DNA from: Aphis gossypii
Lineage: Eukaryota > Arthropoda > Insecta > Hemiptera > Aphididae
Assembly (NCBI RefSeq): GCF_020184175.1
Contig: NC_065532.1
Span: 1,426,001-1,490,000 of the forward strand
Reading direction: 5' to 3'
DNA length: 64,000 bases
Position numbers and translations under genes: made by a program. Shown piece after piece: positions 53,998 through 64,000 of this stretch. The number at the start of each line of letters is the position of its first letter. The first letter of the stretch is position 1. The notes beneath the pieces are model-generated. The model saw only the letters and a list, made by a program, of their open reading frames with translations, searched no databases and was not told where the DNA came from.

Positions 53998-56900
53998 ATG
54001 GGTGAACGTAAAGGACAAAATAAATACTACCCACCAGATTATAACCCTGCTGTAGGAGGATTGAATAAATTTAAAGGAACTCATGCTTTAAGAGAACGTG
54101 CTCGAAAACTCCATATGGGTATTTTAATTATTCGTTTTGAAATGCCATACAACATATGGTGTGATGGATGCAATAATCACATTGGAATGGGTGTTCGGTA
54201 TAATATATATCTTATTATTTAAAACAATGTAATTAATTAATTTGAATATTTAGATATAATGCTGAAAAAAAGAAAATCGGGATGTATTATTCAACGCCAG
54301 TTTATCAATTCCGAATGAAATGTCATCTTTGTAATAACCATTTTGAAATTAAAACTGATCCTGGGGTAATAAAAACATTTTATAATATACTTTTATTAGT
54401 TAAAAATTAATGCATTTTTTAAACAAAAATAGAATTTAGATTATGTGATTGTAAGTGGTGCTCGCCGACAAGAAAATCGATGGGATCCCTTTGAGAATGA
54501 ACAAATTGTTCCAGAGGACAAAGATACGAGTAAACGATTGTTTGATGATGCTATGTTTAAACTTGAACATGGTACTGAAGATATAGATAAGGCCAAAAAA
54601 GCAGCTCCAATATTGGTTAAACTTCATGATGCGCAAGATGCTAAATGGAATGATGATTTTGCTGCGAATTCATTACTAAGACAACAGTTAAGAGTAAGTT
54701 TAAAAAAAATTATCTACATATATTTTTATGTTTGGCTAATATTCAATAGATATTAGTAATATAACTTTTCATGTATCACATGTTTTAATAGACACTTATA
54801 ATTTTTTATTTTATAGAAATATATACCTATGTATCCTTATAAATATTTTATGAGAAGTATAAATTTATGATTTTCTGTTTTAAATTTTATTTAATTGAGG
54901 AAAGAAGGTGTTACTCGTTCCAATTTTTAATATCGACCCCAAATATTTGTCAAACATGGCTGATCTTTATTATGATTTAATGTATTTTGTTTCAAAAAAA
55001 GTTTTTTCACGCAAATAAATTGTAGCATGTACAGATAGATATTCAGACAAATTAATTTGGATATTGTTTATCTGGAAAAAATGTATAAAATTCAATTAAA
55101 GTATTTTTGTAGTTTTTGATTTTTAGGGCATCATTGCATTGCAAGTCAGTCGTTTCCATTTAAAGGGTAGGAAACAACTTCTTAATATTACAGCTAAATG
55201 AATTTGAAAATATTTATTTATTTTTTTGATTTTATGATGATTAGAAAAATGTTAGAATTGGATTTAAGTTCAGAAATTAAGTTTTAGCAAAATTGACTGA
55301 AAATTATATTTAAATTTTTTTTTATTTATCACAAGTAAAAACATAAAAAAAATTCTTTGAAATTTGAGTTTTATATAAAATGAGTTTTTGTCTAAATACT
55401 TAAACAAAAATGTAAATATCGCAAATATTGAAATATATACATCTCATCTTATAATTTGCGAGAGAAGTATATAATATTATTATTATATAAGTTATAATTG
55501 ACATGTATGAACAATAACAGCTTTAGATATACTAACTTATATTTTAAAATTATTTACCATCCTTTGAGGGGGTAGAGAAGCAGTTAAAACTTGTTTGCAG
55601 GTCATAGTTTGAAGATCTCTACTGTATTTTATAAAAGTTTTAATTTAATAATAAATTCAAATAATATAATTATAAAAAATTGAACATAATTAATAATTAT
55701 CATTAACTTTTATTAATTTTTAACTCTTATTTGGACAAATTATGCTATTTATATTGATATCCATACATTGTACTCTTTTATAATAATTAACTCATTCAAA
55801 TTTCAGACACAAAAACAGAAAATAGCTGTGAAAGAAAAACATGACAATGAATTAAAAGAAAGACTATCATTAAGTATTCCATTAGTAGATGAAGTTGAAG
55901 AAGACATAAAAATTGCTAAACTGTTAAGTTATCAAACTTCTGATAGTAAGGATTCATTTTATTTATGTTTCCTTTTTGTAGTTTTAAAATTGTTAATTAT
56001 TATTTATCAAACAAATCGGAAATATTAGCTATTATTTTAATAGAATTTTAATTTAATCTATGTATGTATGATGAAAAAAATAGGTCAAAGTTAAGATTTT
56101 ATAATTTATTATTTTTTAAGACTTTTTTTTATTTACTTATTATGCCATTTAAACAACTTATACTATTAACACTATATGTTATTTACAAAGTATAATTTGC
56201 TTATACTATAATTTTTTTTCGTATGGCTCTATGTCCAGGAGTAGGCACCAAGACCGATTTGGCAGAACTTCTAGTGGGCACCCATAGGTTTTTGCCATAC
56301 TCGAGGTGGGGGGGGGATGGCCTCTCTCTGTCTCTAGATACTGTGACTGCCCAGAGAGGTGCCGCCCTTTGATCGAAGTTTTAATCGGCAACGATACGCA
56401 TCACAACCAATGCCTGAGAATGCTCGGCCACTCTGTCCCCTTATTATTAGTATATAGTATACTTAGTTAATAACATACCAAGTTAATATTTTACCTTTTT
56501 ACAGTAACATATTTACATATGTGTGATATCATTTAACACATCATTAATCTAAAAAATATTTTAAATTATATATATAATTTTTTAATCAGTGTTTATTGTA
56601 ATTTAAATGTAAAAAGGTAATTCCTATTAAATTATATAAATAAATAAAATAAGTATATAGCTGTTTTTTTCATGTGCATCAAGTCATATCATATAACTTC
56701 TCAGTTCCCATATTATATTTGGCATATTAATTGTAAATATTAAATTTATAGATGTACAACTTTATATATTCAAAATTAAGTTTAAAAATGCCTACATAAT
56801 ATATACAATGTACTTGTCTTGAAAAATTTCAAGAATTTTTCGTGTATCATTATTTTTTAAGTGTATACTTTTTGTTCTCTTTAGGTACAAAAACCAGACG

Positions 56901-57096
56901 AAAAAAGTTTATTCATGGACTTCGCAAAACTCCTAAACTAAACCCTAATAGTAAACCAAAAAAGTTTCTTAATGTGGGTATCATTCAATCAACTATTACA
57001 GCGAAAAAAGAAACATTACCAGTTGCTAGTACTAATAATAGTTCTATATCATCACTTGTATCTGCAGATTATGGATCATCATCATCATCAGATTAA
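53998..57096 (+). CDS. YJU2B: CWC16-family splicing factor, CCDC130/YJU2B type
   Basis: Exons: 53998-54197, 54254-54365, 54433-54693, 55807-55945, 56885-57096, totalling 924 bases (307 aa). The protein belongs to the CWC16 (DUF572) family of nuclear, spliceosome-associated proteins; the paralogue YJU2 promotes the first splicing step. The N-terminus, MGERKGQNKYYPPDYNP with GGLNKFKGTHALRERARK, is the family signature of the CCDC130 branch. A four-cysteine zinc site is visible (C55-x2-C58 and C90-x2-C93). It is followed by IKTDPGNLDYVIVSGARRQE and an acidic/basic helical stretch with FAANSLLRQQLR. The tail is basic (TRRKKF) and ends in a serine run plus Asp. It is shorter than human CCDC130 (about 396 aa), mainly in the tail. 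The ATG matches the family start exactly. Intron 4 carries a SINE. Confidence 0.93.
54694..55806. other. YJU2B intron 3
   Basis: An AT-rich 1.1-kb intron with a consensus GTAAGT donor and a TTTCAG acceptor. Mixed-composition patches at about 54,890-54,960, 55,110-55,180 and 55,560-55,620 could be old mobile-element fragments. No ends or frames are recognisable. Confidence 0.5.
56212..56440 (-). mobile_element. tRNA-derived SINE in YJU2B intron 4
   Basis: This GC-rich island stands out sharply from the AT-rich intron. Read on the minus strand it begins GGGGACAGAGTGGCCGAGC, followed by TCTCAGGC. This matches the head of class II (Leu/Ser) tRNAs, where the box A region reads TGGCCGAG..TCTAAGGC. 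A box B-like ACTTCGATC lies about 50 bases further on (plus-strand 56,371-56,380), the spacing expected of an RNA polymerase III promoter. A non-tRNA body follows and the element ends in an A run (plus-strand T run at 56,212-56,219). No clear target-site duplication is visible, so the copy is probably old. The open frame on this strand is incidental. Confidence 0.6.
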
Positions 57097-57136
57097 TATT
57101 ATATAAAAAAATTATACGCCATTATTATTTAAATAT

Positions 57137-57150
57137 TTTATTTTAATAAA
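57137..57150. terminator. closely spaced poly(A) signals of YJU2B and SLC25A26
   Basis: On the plus strand AATAAA occurs at 57,145-57,150, about 50 bases after the YJU2B stop. On the minus strand AATAAA (plus-strand TTTATT, 57,137-57,142) lies about 90 bases after the SLC25A26 stop. If both are used, the two transcripts overlap at their 3' ends. Confidence 0.55.
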
Positions 57151-57230
57151 TAAAAAACTATAACAATTATTGGTAACAATGAAAAATTAGAAAAGTTCAT
57201 CAACTTGAACTTAAGTACTATTAAAAAATT

Positions 57231-59953
57231 TCAAATCATATTTTTATGTTTATCTTCAATTTGTCTACATGTTTTTTCATATACGCCAAAAAATAAAGCT
57301 CCACCAATCATTATAAATACAACTCTTGGAAGAAAACCAGCAAACAATCTGAAAGCATGAATATATTACATAATAATTAATAAAAATATGTACATTATGG
57401 AAGAATTTTGATTCTTTGGCAAATTAGCACACATCTTTTGGACGTAATAAAAAAAATATATATATTTATTATAGTAATCTGGAAAGGTTACCTAAGGTTA
57501 TTTATTGATTTAAAAAAAAATTGAAGTTCAATTAATATATTATTATTTTATAATTTGTATTCATTTTCAATGTGAAGTATACCAAATGCACCAAAACGAC
57601 ATAATAACATATTCTAACACATTAATATTTAACATTTTACTACAATTTTACAGTAAGATTCTATTCTTTTAATTATGCATCTAGACAGATTGATAAACAA
57701 TAGAAAAATACATGGATATTTATTGTGTAAGTCACTTTGAAATTTGAATCATAATTTAATTCCAAAATTATTTTAGACAAATTGACTAAATTACATAAAA
57801 TATTAATAATGAACTTGTAACACTAAACTAGGAATTGTGTTGACACTTCTGTACTACTCACTTAGCGATTAGAATAAATAAGATTTAAATCTACTCAACT
57901 GTACTCTATAAATATTTTTTTTTTCTATGACTCGCTCAAATGATAAGACATAGACTAATAATAAGAAAAATATAATGCTCTGCGATTAATTTTTTTTCTA
58001 ATAAGGAAATAATTCCTTAAAATATGCCTTCATAAATCAATACATTATCGAAAATTGTAATATGTACATTGACACGTTGTGTCTTAGAAAAACTTTAATA
58101 AATTATCTCTACAACTGGTTGGGTGTAATTATTGAAATTCTTATTACCACTATGTTTCATTTTATCTGAATACAATATCATAAATAAAAATATATAAATT
58201 TATCTAATACCCATTGAGTCCTTTGTTTTTGTATATGTTCTTAAAGACTGTTGAGAAATTTTGGTCCACGGCACTATTTGCTAACATAATTTGTGTTTTT
58301 GTTACATCAATAGGTGTAGTTAAAGCAGCAGCTATGCCTCCTATGAACAAAATTATTATGAAAATATAATTGTTAAAAAAACGAATAAATAGAACAATAT
58401 AACTGTTAAACAATAATAAATAATAACCTGATATAGAACCACATAATGCAACTTCTATTGTTGTTAAAGGTTTACCAGTAAAAATTCTATACTCTTTTTT
58501 TAAATATTCCCATATTGGTAGTTGCAACATAGAAAACGGTACATCACGCATAACAGTTGTCCAGAATCCACGATAAAATCCAAAAACTCCTTCGTTAGCA
58601 TATGCATTTCTTATGATTTTTAAAATGGATTCTTGGTTTGGCGATGCTTGACGTCTTTGTTTTACTATCTCTATGGGTACTTTGGTTGTACAACAAACCT
58701 ATATTATAAATATTATAAATTAATAGTAATATTATGAAATATAATTTATACCAAAATGTTAATATTTGATGTGAAATAATACAATATAATTAAAATGTAG
58801 TATACCACTTCACCAACGATTCCTGCGCATAAATGAACTAATGGAGCAGTATTGTTAGATACATTAGGAAATAGATTTTTAAAACCATCATAAGTGCCAA
58901 AAAATAATCCCGCTAAAAACATATTGGTTTCAATTGTTTTATATGATTATAATGACAAAAAATATTTTACCTGTAAAAGGGGCACCAATAATAGTCGGCG
59001 TTAGTCCTTTATAAATACCTCTGAAACCACCTGACTGAACAAATCCATATTGGCTTTGTAATCTAGTTTTTAATGTGTCAAGTGGAAATAATGCAACATC
59101 AACAACAGTTCCAGCAACAGCACCAGCCTAAAATAAATGAACAAATTTTTTTACTAATTTATTTACTATAGTAGATAATTACCCCAATAATTACAAATGT
59201 AAGATTATCAAATTTATATTTTCATTAATTGAAAATATATAAGAACTAACATTTATAATAAATAAATGGTATTATTAATATAAACTGTATTAAAAATAAT
59301 AATTGATTATTAATAATTAATGTATTGCTTTTATCTAATATTTTATAGTTTAATTATGGACATAGTATTACATGATAAATTAATACAAATACTAAAACAA
59401 CTGTATAATATTATTAATCAGGTTGATTTTTTATTTTTTTTTTTGATATTATTATATCAAGTATAATACTTAAATACAACCTTATTAAATAAATGTGTGT
59501 TCTTTAGAGCTTACCATCTTGGAATAAGCTGCAAATTTACTATACCTAAATTACAAAATACAAAAACTTTTGTTTTAATTGTATGCATCAACTAGTTTTT
59601 TAATAGATTAAAAACCAAAACCAAAAATTGATTTTTACAGCATAGAGTAGGTAGCAGATAGGTACACAATATAAAAATATAATTTTCACAATCAAAAAAA
59701 AATTGATATGTAAGTAGGTACTATAGATAATTTATTAACATTTCTTTTTTAATTAAATAATATTTTTTTTCAATTATTAAAAATATTATTGAAATTAAAA
59801 ATTGAATTATCTACGTCTACAGACAGAACTATGATTATAATATACCTAATGCATTAAAATTAAACTTACTATTAATGAAGTTGAATAATGTCTAGGTCCA
59901 TTAATCGAAATAGAATTTAACTTGTTATTTGTATCCAATTTGTTTTCATTCAT
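57231..59953 (-). CDS. SLC25A26: mitochondrial S-adenosylmethionine carrier (SAMC)
   Basis: Exons in transcript order: 59953-59870, 59127-58971, 58912-58806, 58698-58428, 58340-58211, 57348-57231, totalling 867 bases (288 aa; human 274). It is a mitochondrial carrier-family protein of the inner membrane that brings S-adenosylmethionine into the matrix in exchange for S-adenosylhomocysteine. Three carrier repeats are present. Their signature motifs are PLDTLKTR (43-50), PIEIVKQR (124-131) and PIDVTKTQ (216-223). SAMC-type sequence includes LQSQYGFVQSGGFRGIYKGL, GEVVCCTTKVP and FYRGFWTTVMRDVPFSMLQ. The C-terminus, LFAGFLPRVVFIMIGG, matches the vertebrate AGVFPRMAAISLGG. The first 28 residues are extra and polar. 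The third motif ends in Gln where Arg is usual. The GTAAGT donor of exon 1 and the phase-0 junction support the start. Confidence 0.94.
59128..59869. other. SLC25A26 intron 1
   Basis: A 742-base AT-rich intron with a consensus GTAAGT donor and a TTTTAG acceptor on the minus strand. Nothing else is recognisable in it. Confidence 0.6.
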
Positions 59954-60900
59954 TGTAGGTATATTGCTAAATATGAATAATTATTATTTGATTTACCTAA
60001 TCTAACGTGTTACAAACATAGGTAGGCATCAACTACCACGACTGTATGAGACTGCATGCATCAGAGCAATTTAAAAAATAATTTCTCGTGTTTCTAAAAT
60101 TCTTAATGTTATCAATATTATAATTTAGTGTTAACATTATCAGAAATAAGTATCATATAATTTAAATAATTGTTGCATAATTTTCAATTTATAATGAAAT
60201 ATAATACTAAAATTTGTAATTACTATACATATAATAAAAAACCTTTATTATTATAGTATACGTTAATACTTAATAGATAAATTATATTTTATCAAATAAT
60301 AACGTTTATGTAATACATGTGTAGTTGCATTATCCAAGTTAGGTTAGAATTTTATAGTGTCTGAAGTTTGAATGGATTATGGAACGAGTAACGACTTGAG
60401 ACAGTCGAGACTCTAATTCTATCATTGATTATAGAATAGAATATAGATCTATTCTACAATCAATGCTTCTACGCTCTACAATTATTATTGTAAATATTGC
60501 CATACTTGAGTTTTAGACTTTTAGTTATTAGTTAGGTACCATCCTTCAGAGAAGTAAAAATATTAGTCTCTTATTTACGTAGGATCTCAGCATAGGTATT
60601 TTTTATAAATAGAAAATTGATTATTCTTAGGAACAATATTTTTAAAATTGTATTACAATTATAAAAAAAAAAACAGTACAGAATCTAATAAGTACCTATA
60701 GAAAATTACCTAGGTAGATTCCTAAAAGATCGCCCGTCCAATTTTTAGTAAAACGTTTGCAAAGAGCCAGAGAAATCGGTTGCTTCGAACTCAATTTTTA
60801 TATCCACATTCCGTGCAACATTTATAATAATTATTGTAATTATACTTTGATTTATTTTATTTTTATTTCATAGGTATCTACTCAACATTTTCACAAAGCT
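59954..60900. promoter_or_regulatory. SLC25A26 upstream region with a near-perfect hairpin
   Basis: The minus-strand promoter and leader of SLC25A26 should lie in the first few hundred bases; no TATA box is certain. At 60,424-60,440 a 17-base arm (ATTGATTATAGAATAGA) pairs with 60,448-60,464 with one mismatch and a 7-base loop. No gene is seen on either strand. Confidence 0.4.
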
Positions 60901-60910
60901 GTACAAGTAA

Positions 60911-61440
60911 GTCATTTTTTTCAACTAGTTGAAGTTAAGTTAGGTAGGTACTTTAATAAAAAAACTAACTAAGTTAGAATATAAGTTAGTTTCTGAAACT
61001 GTTAAAATCTCTAACTTCGTTAGTTAGAAGTTAGTTTGGTGAACATAGTAACTAAAGTTAGAGTAGAATAGTTAGAAGTTAGTTTTTTTATAGATTGAAA
61101 AACTTTTTTGTTAAATTGTAAATAATAAGTTATCTAACTTCAATTATTGATTAAAACTGAAAAATTGAAATAAAATATACCTAGTAATTTGGTCAAAATT
61201 ATTTTAGTTAAATAAGTAATAATTTCAATTTCTTATATCACTAGTCGGTGATTAGAACATGAAAGGTGAAACAAAAAAAAAAAAAACAGAACAGTATGAC
61301 AACTTAAAATATTAATATAATAATTAATAACTACTAGTTACTTTTTTTTCTAACGAGTTAGATTAGACTTTTTACATATTAAATGGAACTAGTTAAGTTA
61401 CAAAGTTAATATAAATTAAAACTAACTAGTTAGTGCCCAG
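60911..61440. mobile_element. GTTAG-rich element, probable DNA-transposon remnant
   Basis: The interval is packed with GTTAG/CTAAC words on both strands. The 15-mer GTTAGAAGTTAGTTT occurs twice, at 61,023 and 61,071, and CAACTAGTTGAAGTTAAGTTAG at the left edge is echoed by AACTAGTTAAGTTAC and ACTAACTAGTTAGTGCCCAG at the right. Dense subterminal repeats in both orientations are typical of non-autonomous cut-and-paste elements. There is no transposase frame. The ends are approximate and no target-site duplication was identified. Confidence 0.4.
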
Positions 61441-62090
61441 CTTTAAATTTTAATTTCAAATTTCAACACTGTTACTGTTACGTCTGTACGTAAAAATAAT
61501 TTAGTATTTATAAATATTTATTATATAAATTATTTTTTTAAATTATAAATACATACAGATTGGTACCTACCTAAATAATAATGTAATATAAAGATATTAT
61601 ATAATGACAATGACCGGTACAATTGAAAACAGCTATATTTGGCCAAAATGTTGCACACTATTAAACCAGCCGTCGATAGGCTTATTATTCTTAATAATAA
61701 TAATAAAGTAGGTGTATAAACAAATAATTTAACAATTATAGTTATATTTTTATTAATGTTTTATTATTGAAATATTTCTAAAACATAAGACTATAGAATA
61801 ATTCGTAAGTATTAAGTAGGGTAGGTCGTAAACATGTAAGTACTAGGTACTACCACTTCTACCTAAAATACTGAAACAAAAGCAAGTACCAGGTAGTCGA
61901 TAACTTTATTGCAATTCGTGACAAAACTCATAAATATTAATACCTATATAATATTCCCATGGCAACAACCATAGTATTATATTTTTAATTTAAATAAAAT
62001 AAAATAAATTATAGAATAAATAGAACTATAATATAAAATCCAACAACGTAAGTAACAAACATCATGTCAATATGGCATGTATACGTTTAA
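61441..62090. other. AT-rich spacer
   Basis: No gene, RNA or repeat boundary is seen. Short GTAGGTA/TACCTAC words recur, as elsewhere in this window. Confidence 0.55.
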
Positions 62091-62620
62091 TGTTATAATA
62101 ATATACCTACCTGCCTGACCATATTTAAACGAATTTTAACGTTAGTCGTATAACCTACATCATTGTGATTAATTTTCGAAAGAGGTAAAATTCGCAAGTC
62201 GTAATAAAATTGCTTATAAAATTGAACTAGTTCATAACTTCGTGATACGTCAAGTAGGCAGTAGTTTTTTTCTATAAGGCAAATTCGTAGACGTAAACTC
62301 ATTAGACGACTTTGTAGTAGGCTACGACGATCGACGACCGGCAAAGCGACAATCTACATACTTAGCCAGTTGATTGACAGGCGACGGCTGTTGGACCTTA
62401 GCCGGCGTTTTCAATGTTTTCATTCCGTAATCCGTTTATCAAGAATTTTCATTATCATTTATCCGTGTAATCTACAAGTACTTACTATCATCAAGCGACT
62501 ATCATGTCCTTGTTATCACGACATGATGCGTTATCGTCACAGATTTCTATATAGAACCACAGAATAGATTAAATAGAAACTAGATAACGAACTCCTGCTA
62601 TCAATTTATTGAAGCCAGGT
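62091..62620. other. mixed-composition block with divergent short open frames, unidentified
   Basis: The block is clearly less AT-rich than its surroundings and holds two short frames diverging from about 62,355: 83 codons on the minus strand (start 62,344) and 65 on the plus strand (start 62,370). Both begin with Arg/Leu-rich sequence. I recognise neither. The divergent arrangement with CGACG-rich sequence between them could be a bidirectional promoter or a mobile-element end. Neither frame is supported by splice sites or family similarity. Confidence 0.25.
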
Positions 62621-62777
62621 TTTTTGGTTGGCATTAAATGGTATTTTATATGGTAAACATTAATTATGTTGTATTGTATTTTATAATGTCTGAACCTGTT
62701 GTTTAGAAAAAATTAAAAATATTTTGCATAAATAATTTTTCATTTGTTTCTATATTTTACCATTAAAAACGATGTTA

Positions 62778-62822
62778 TTCCTAATCACGATTTAAGATAG
62801 TATCTTAAATCGTGTTCCTAAT
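62778..62822. repeat. 29-base palindrome flanked by 8-base direct repeats
   Basis: Two perfect 14-base arms (CACGATTTAAGATA at 62,786-62,799 and its complement at 62,801-62,814) are separated by one base. The identical 8-mer TTCCTAAT directly abuts both sides. The layout matches the palindrome near 50.8 kb. Confidence 0.85.
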
Positions 62823-64000
62823 ACATTTTGTATAGGAATTGTAATGTTTTGCCAACCGACGAAATGGCGGAAACTGATACGCGAGCTTCAATGTTAATAA
62901 TTTAATATTATAAATAATATACGAGTTCCTTATCTAGTTAGTATAGAAGTCTGTGGTTATCGTCCGGACCATGGTTATCTGCGAATAGATACCCTGAATC
63001 ACGAACCATGAACTACTATATAATACAACATTTTAAGTTCATGCGATCATGCCATAAATTTTCAATTTAGATAGGAAATCTGATAACCATAACTTATTTA
63101 TGAAATATATATATAAAAAATAGTATATTTTGTCATATTTTATTGATCAGGTTTTTAGACTAATTAAAATAATTTAATAAAAAAATAGATGTACTTAGTC
63201 ATAAAGCTTAATATAAATAATAACAATTTATAGATACGAATTAATATCGTATAACTTATTACCTATGGAATATAGGTATGTAATATAGGTATATACATAT
63301 ATATATATATACATATGTATAATGAAAATAAGAATTTTAATGGTAGCCGGTAGGTATCTATACTTTAGTTTGTGGTTTTAATTTAGATCAAATATTCGAA
63401 TATTTCAAATAAAAAATAAAATTTTTACTTGAATTGTATTGACAATAGGTAAACTGATATTTTTGTTAACAGAATGAAATTACGATGTAAAGAAGCAATA
63501 TTTTCATGGAATCGGTGGATGAAAATATGAAGTGATTATATAGTCGCATAGGCGCAATTAATTGGGAGATAGGGCCGAGGGGCAATGGTGCCGAAGTTTT
63601 TAAAATTTGGTCGGGCAATTTTAAAACTACGCGGCCTCAAATTCTAATAACAAGCGGCTAATAAAGAAAATAATAAAATAGATTAGTAATAAGTGAAAAA
63701 TATGAAATAAACTAAAATTAAACACAATCTAAATCCAGTTTTTTTACATATTTTTTAAAGGTAGATAAGATTTTTAAAATTATTTAAGTTAATATTAAAT
63801 GAAACACACAATTGTAAGTCAATATAATATGTAGTTTTTTGACCAAAAACTTTAGTACAATTTTTTAAGCATATATTAATATTTTGTTTAAAATGTTTAA
63901 ATCTAGTTTTATGTTCATGATCAAAAATTGGTATTAAATGTTTATGTATTTGTATAAATTTATCAGAACAGAAAAATTATAAATAAATTTAGTTTTTTTT
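62823..64000. other. right-end flank without a confirmed gene
   Basis: An ATG at 62,864 in the context GACGAAATGGCGGAA opens a 13-codon frame (MAETDTRASMLII). It could be a tiny first coding exon of a gene running off the right edge, with a weak GTTAAT donor, but nothing downstream confirms it. A mixed-composition patch at 63,545-63,660 has no defined ends. The remainder is AT-rich. Confidence 0.35.

Noticed and set aside
56206..56391. 61-codon minus-strand frame in YJU2B intron 4
   Set aside because: It is explained by a GC-rich tRNA-derived SINE. SINEs do not encode protein.
56422..56440. functional tRNA gene
   Set aside because: Only the tRNA head is recognisable. Cloverleaf pairing and a proper 3' acceptor end are missing and an unrelated body with an A tail follows.
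1..64000. CRISPR arrays, bacterial operons, integrated viral genes
   Set aside because: No regularly spaced repeats, no dense intron-free gene strings and no viral protein signatures were seen. The window has spliced animal genes throughout its right part.

Overview
The window is animal nuclear DNA, very AT-rich, with introns from under 60 bases to several kb and canonical GT..AG junctions. The base composition, the dense TA-rich filler with recurring TAGGTA/TACCTA words, and protein divergence at the insect level suggest an aphid or close hemipteran. That placement is my inference; no search was run. No bacterial-style operon, CRISPR array, rRNA or intact tRNA gene was seen.

Positions 1-22,491 hold no gene I can identify. 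This flank is AT-rich sequence with several GC-richer, CpG-bearing blocks (about 5.3, 8.7-10.7, 13.1-14.4 and 20.3-21.5 kb), a possible solo LTR (7.5-8.0 kb) and microsatellites.

Positions 22,492-64,000 hold five conserved eukaryotic genes, which I rebuilt exon by exon. In each model the exon lengths sum to a multiple of three and the splice phases agree. (1) CFAP70 (+, 22,492-46,812; 19 exons, 959 aa), an axonemal TPR protein. (2) TOMM40 (-, 50,319-47,389; 5 exons, 324 aa), the mitochondrial outer-membrane import channel. (3) ERCC1 (-, 53,220-52,216; 4 exons, 265 aa), partner of XPF in DNA repair. (4) A CWC16-family splicing factor, CCDC130/YJU2B type (+, 53,998-57,096; 5 exons, 307 aa). (5) SLC25A26, the mitochondrial S-adenosylmethionine carrier (-, 59,953-57,231; 6 exons, 288 aa).

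The layout is CFAP70 > < TOMM40, < ERCC1, YJU2B > < SLC25A26. ERCC1 and YJU2B share a 777-base divergent promoter interval. YJU2B and SLC25A26 converge with 134 bases between stop codons and have poly(A) signals on both strands there. The genes do different housekeeping or ciliary jobs and do not form one pathway.

The remaining signals are mobile-element traces (a tRNA-derived SINE in a YJU2B intron, a hAT-like terminal-inverted-repeat element in a CFAP70 intron, a GTTAG-rich element near 61 kb) and short perfect or near-perfect palindromes near 50.8, 51.0, 60.4 and 62.8 kb, two of them flanked by direct repeats. I found no clearly new biological system. The palindromes and the CpG-bearing islands are the least explained structures.
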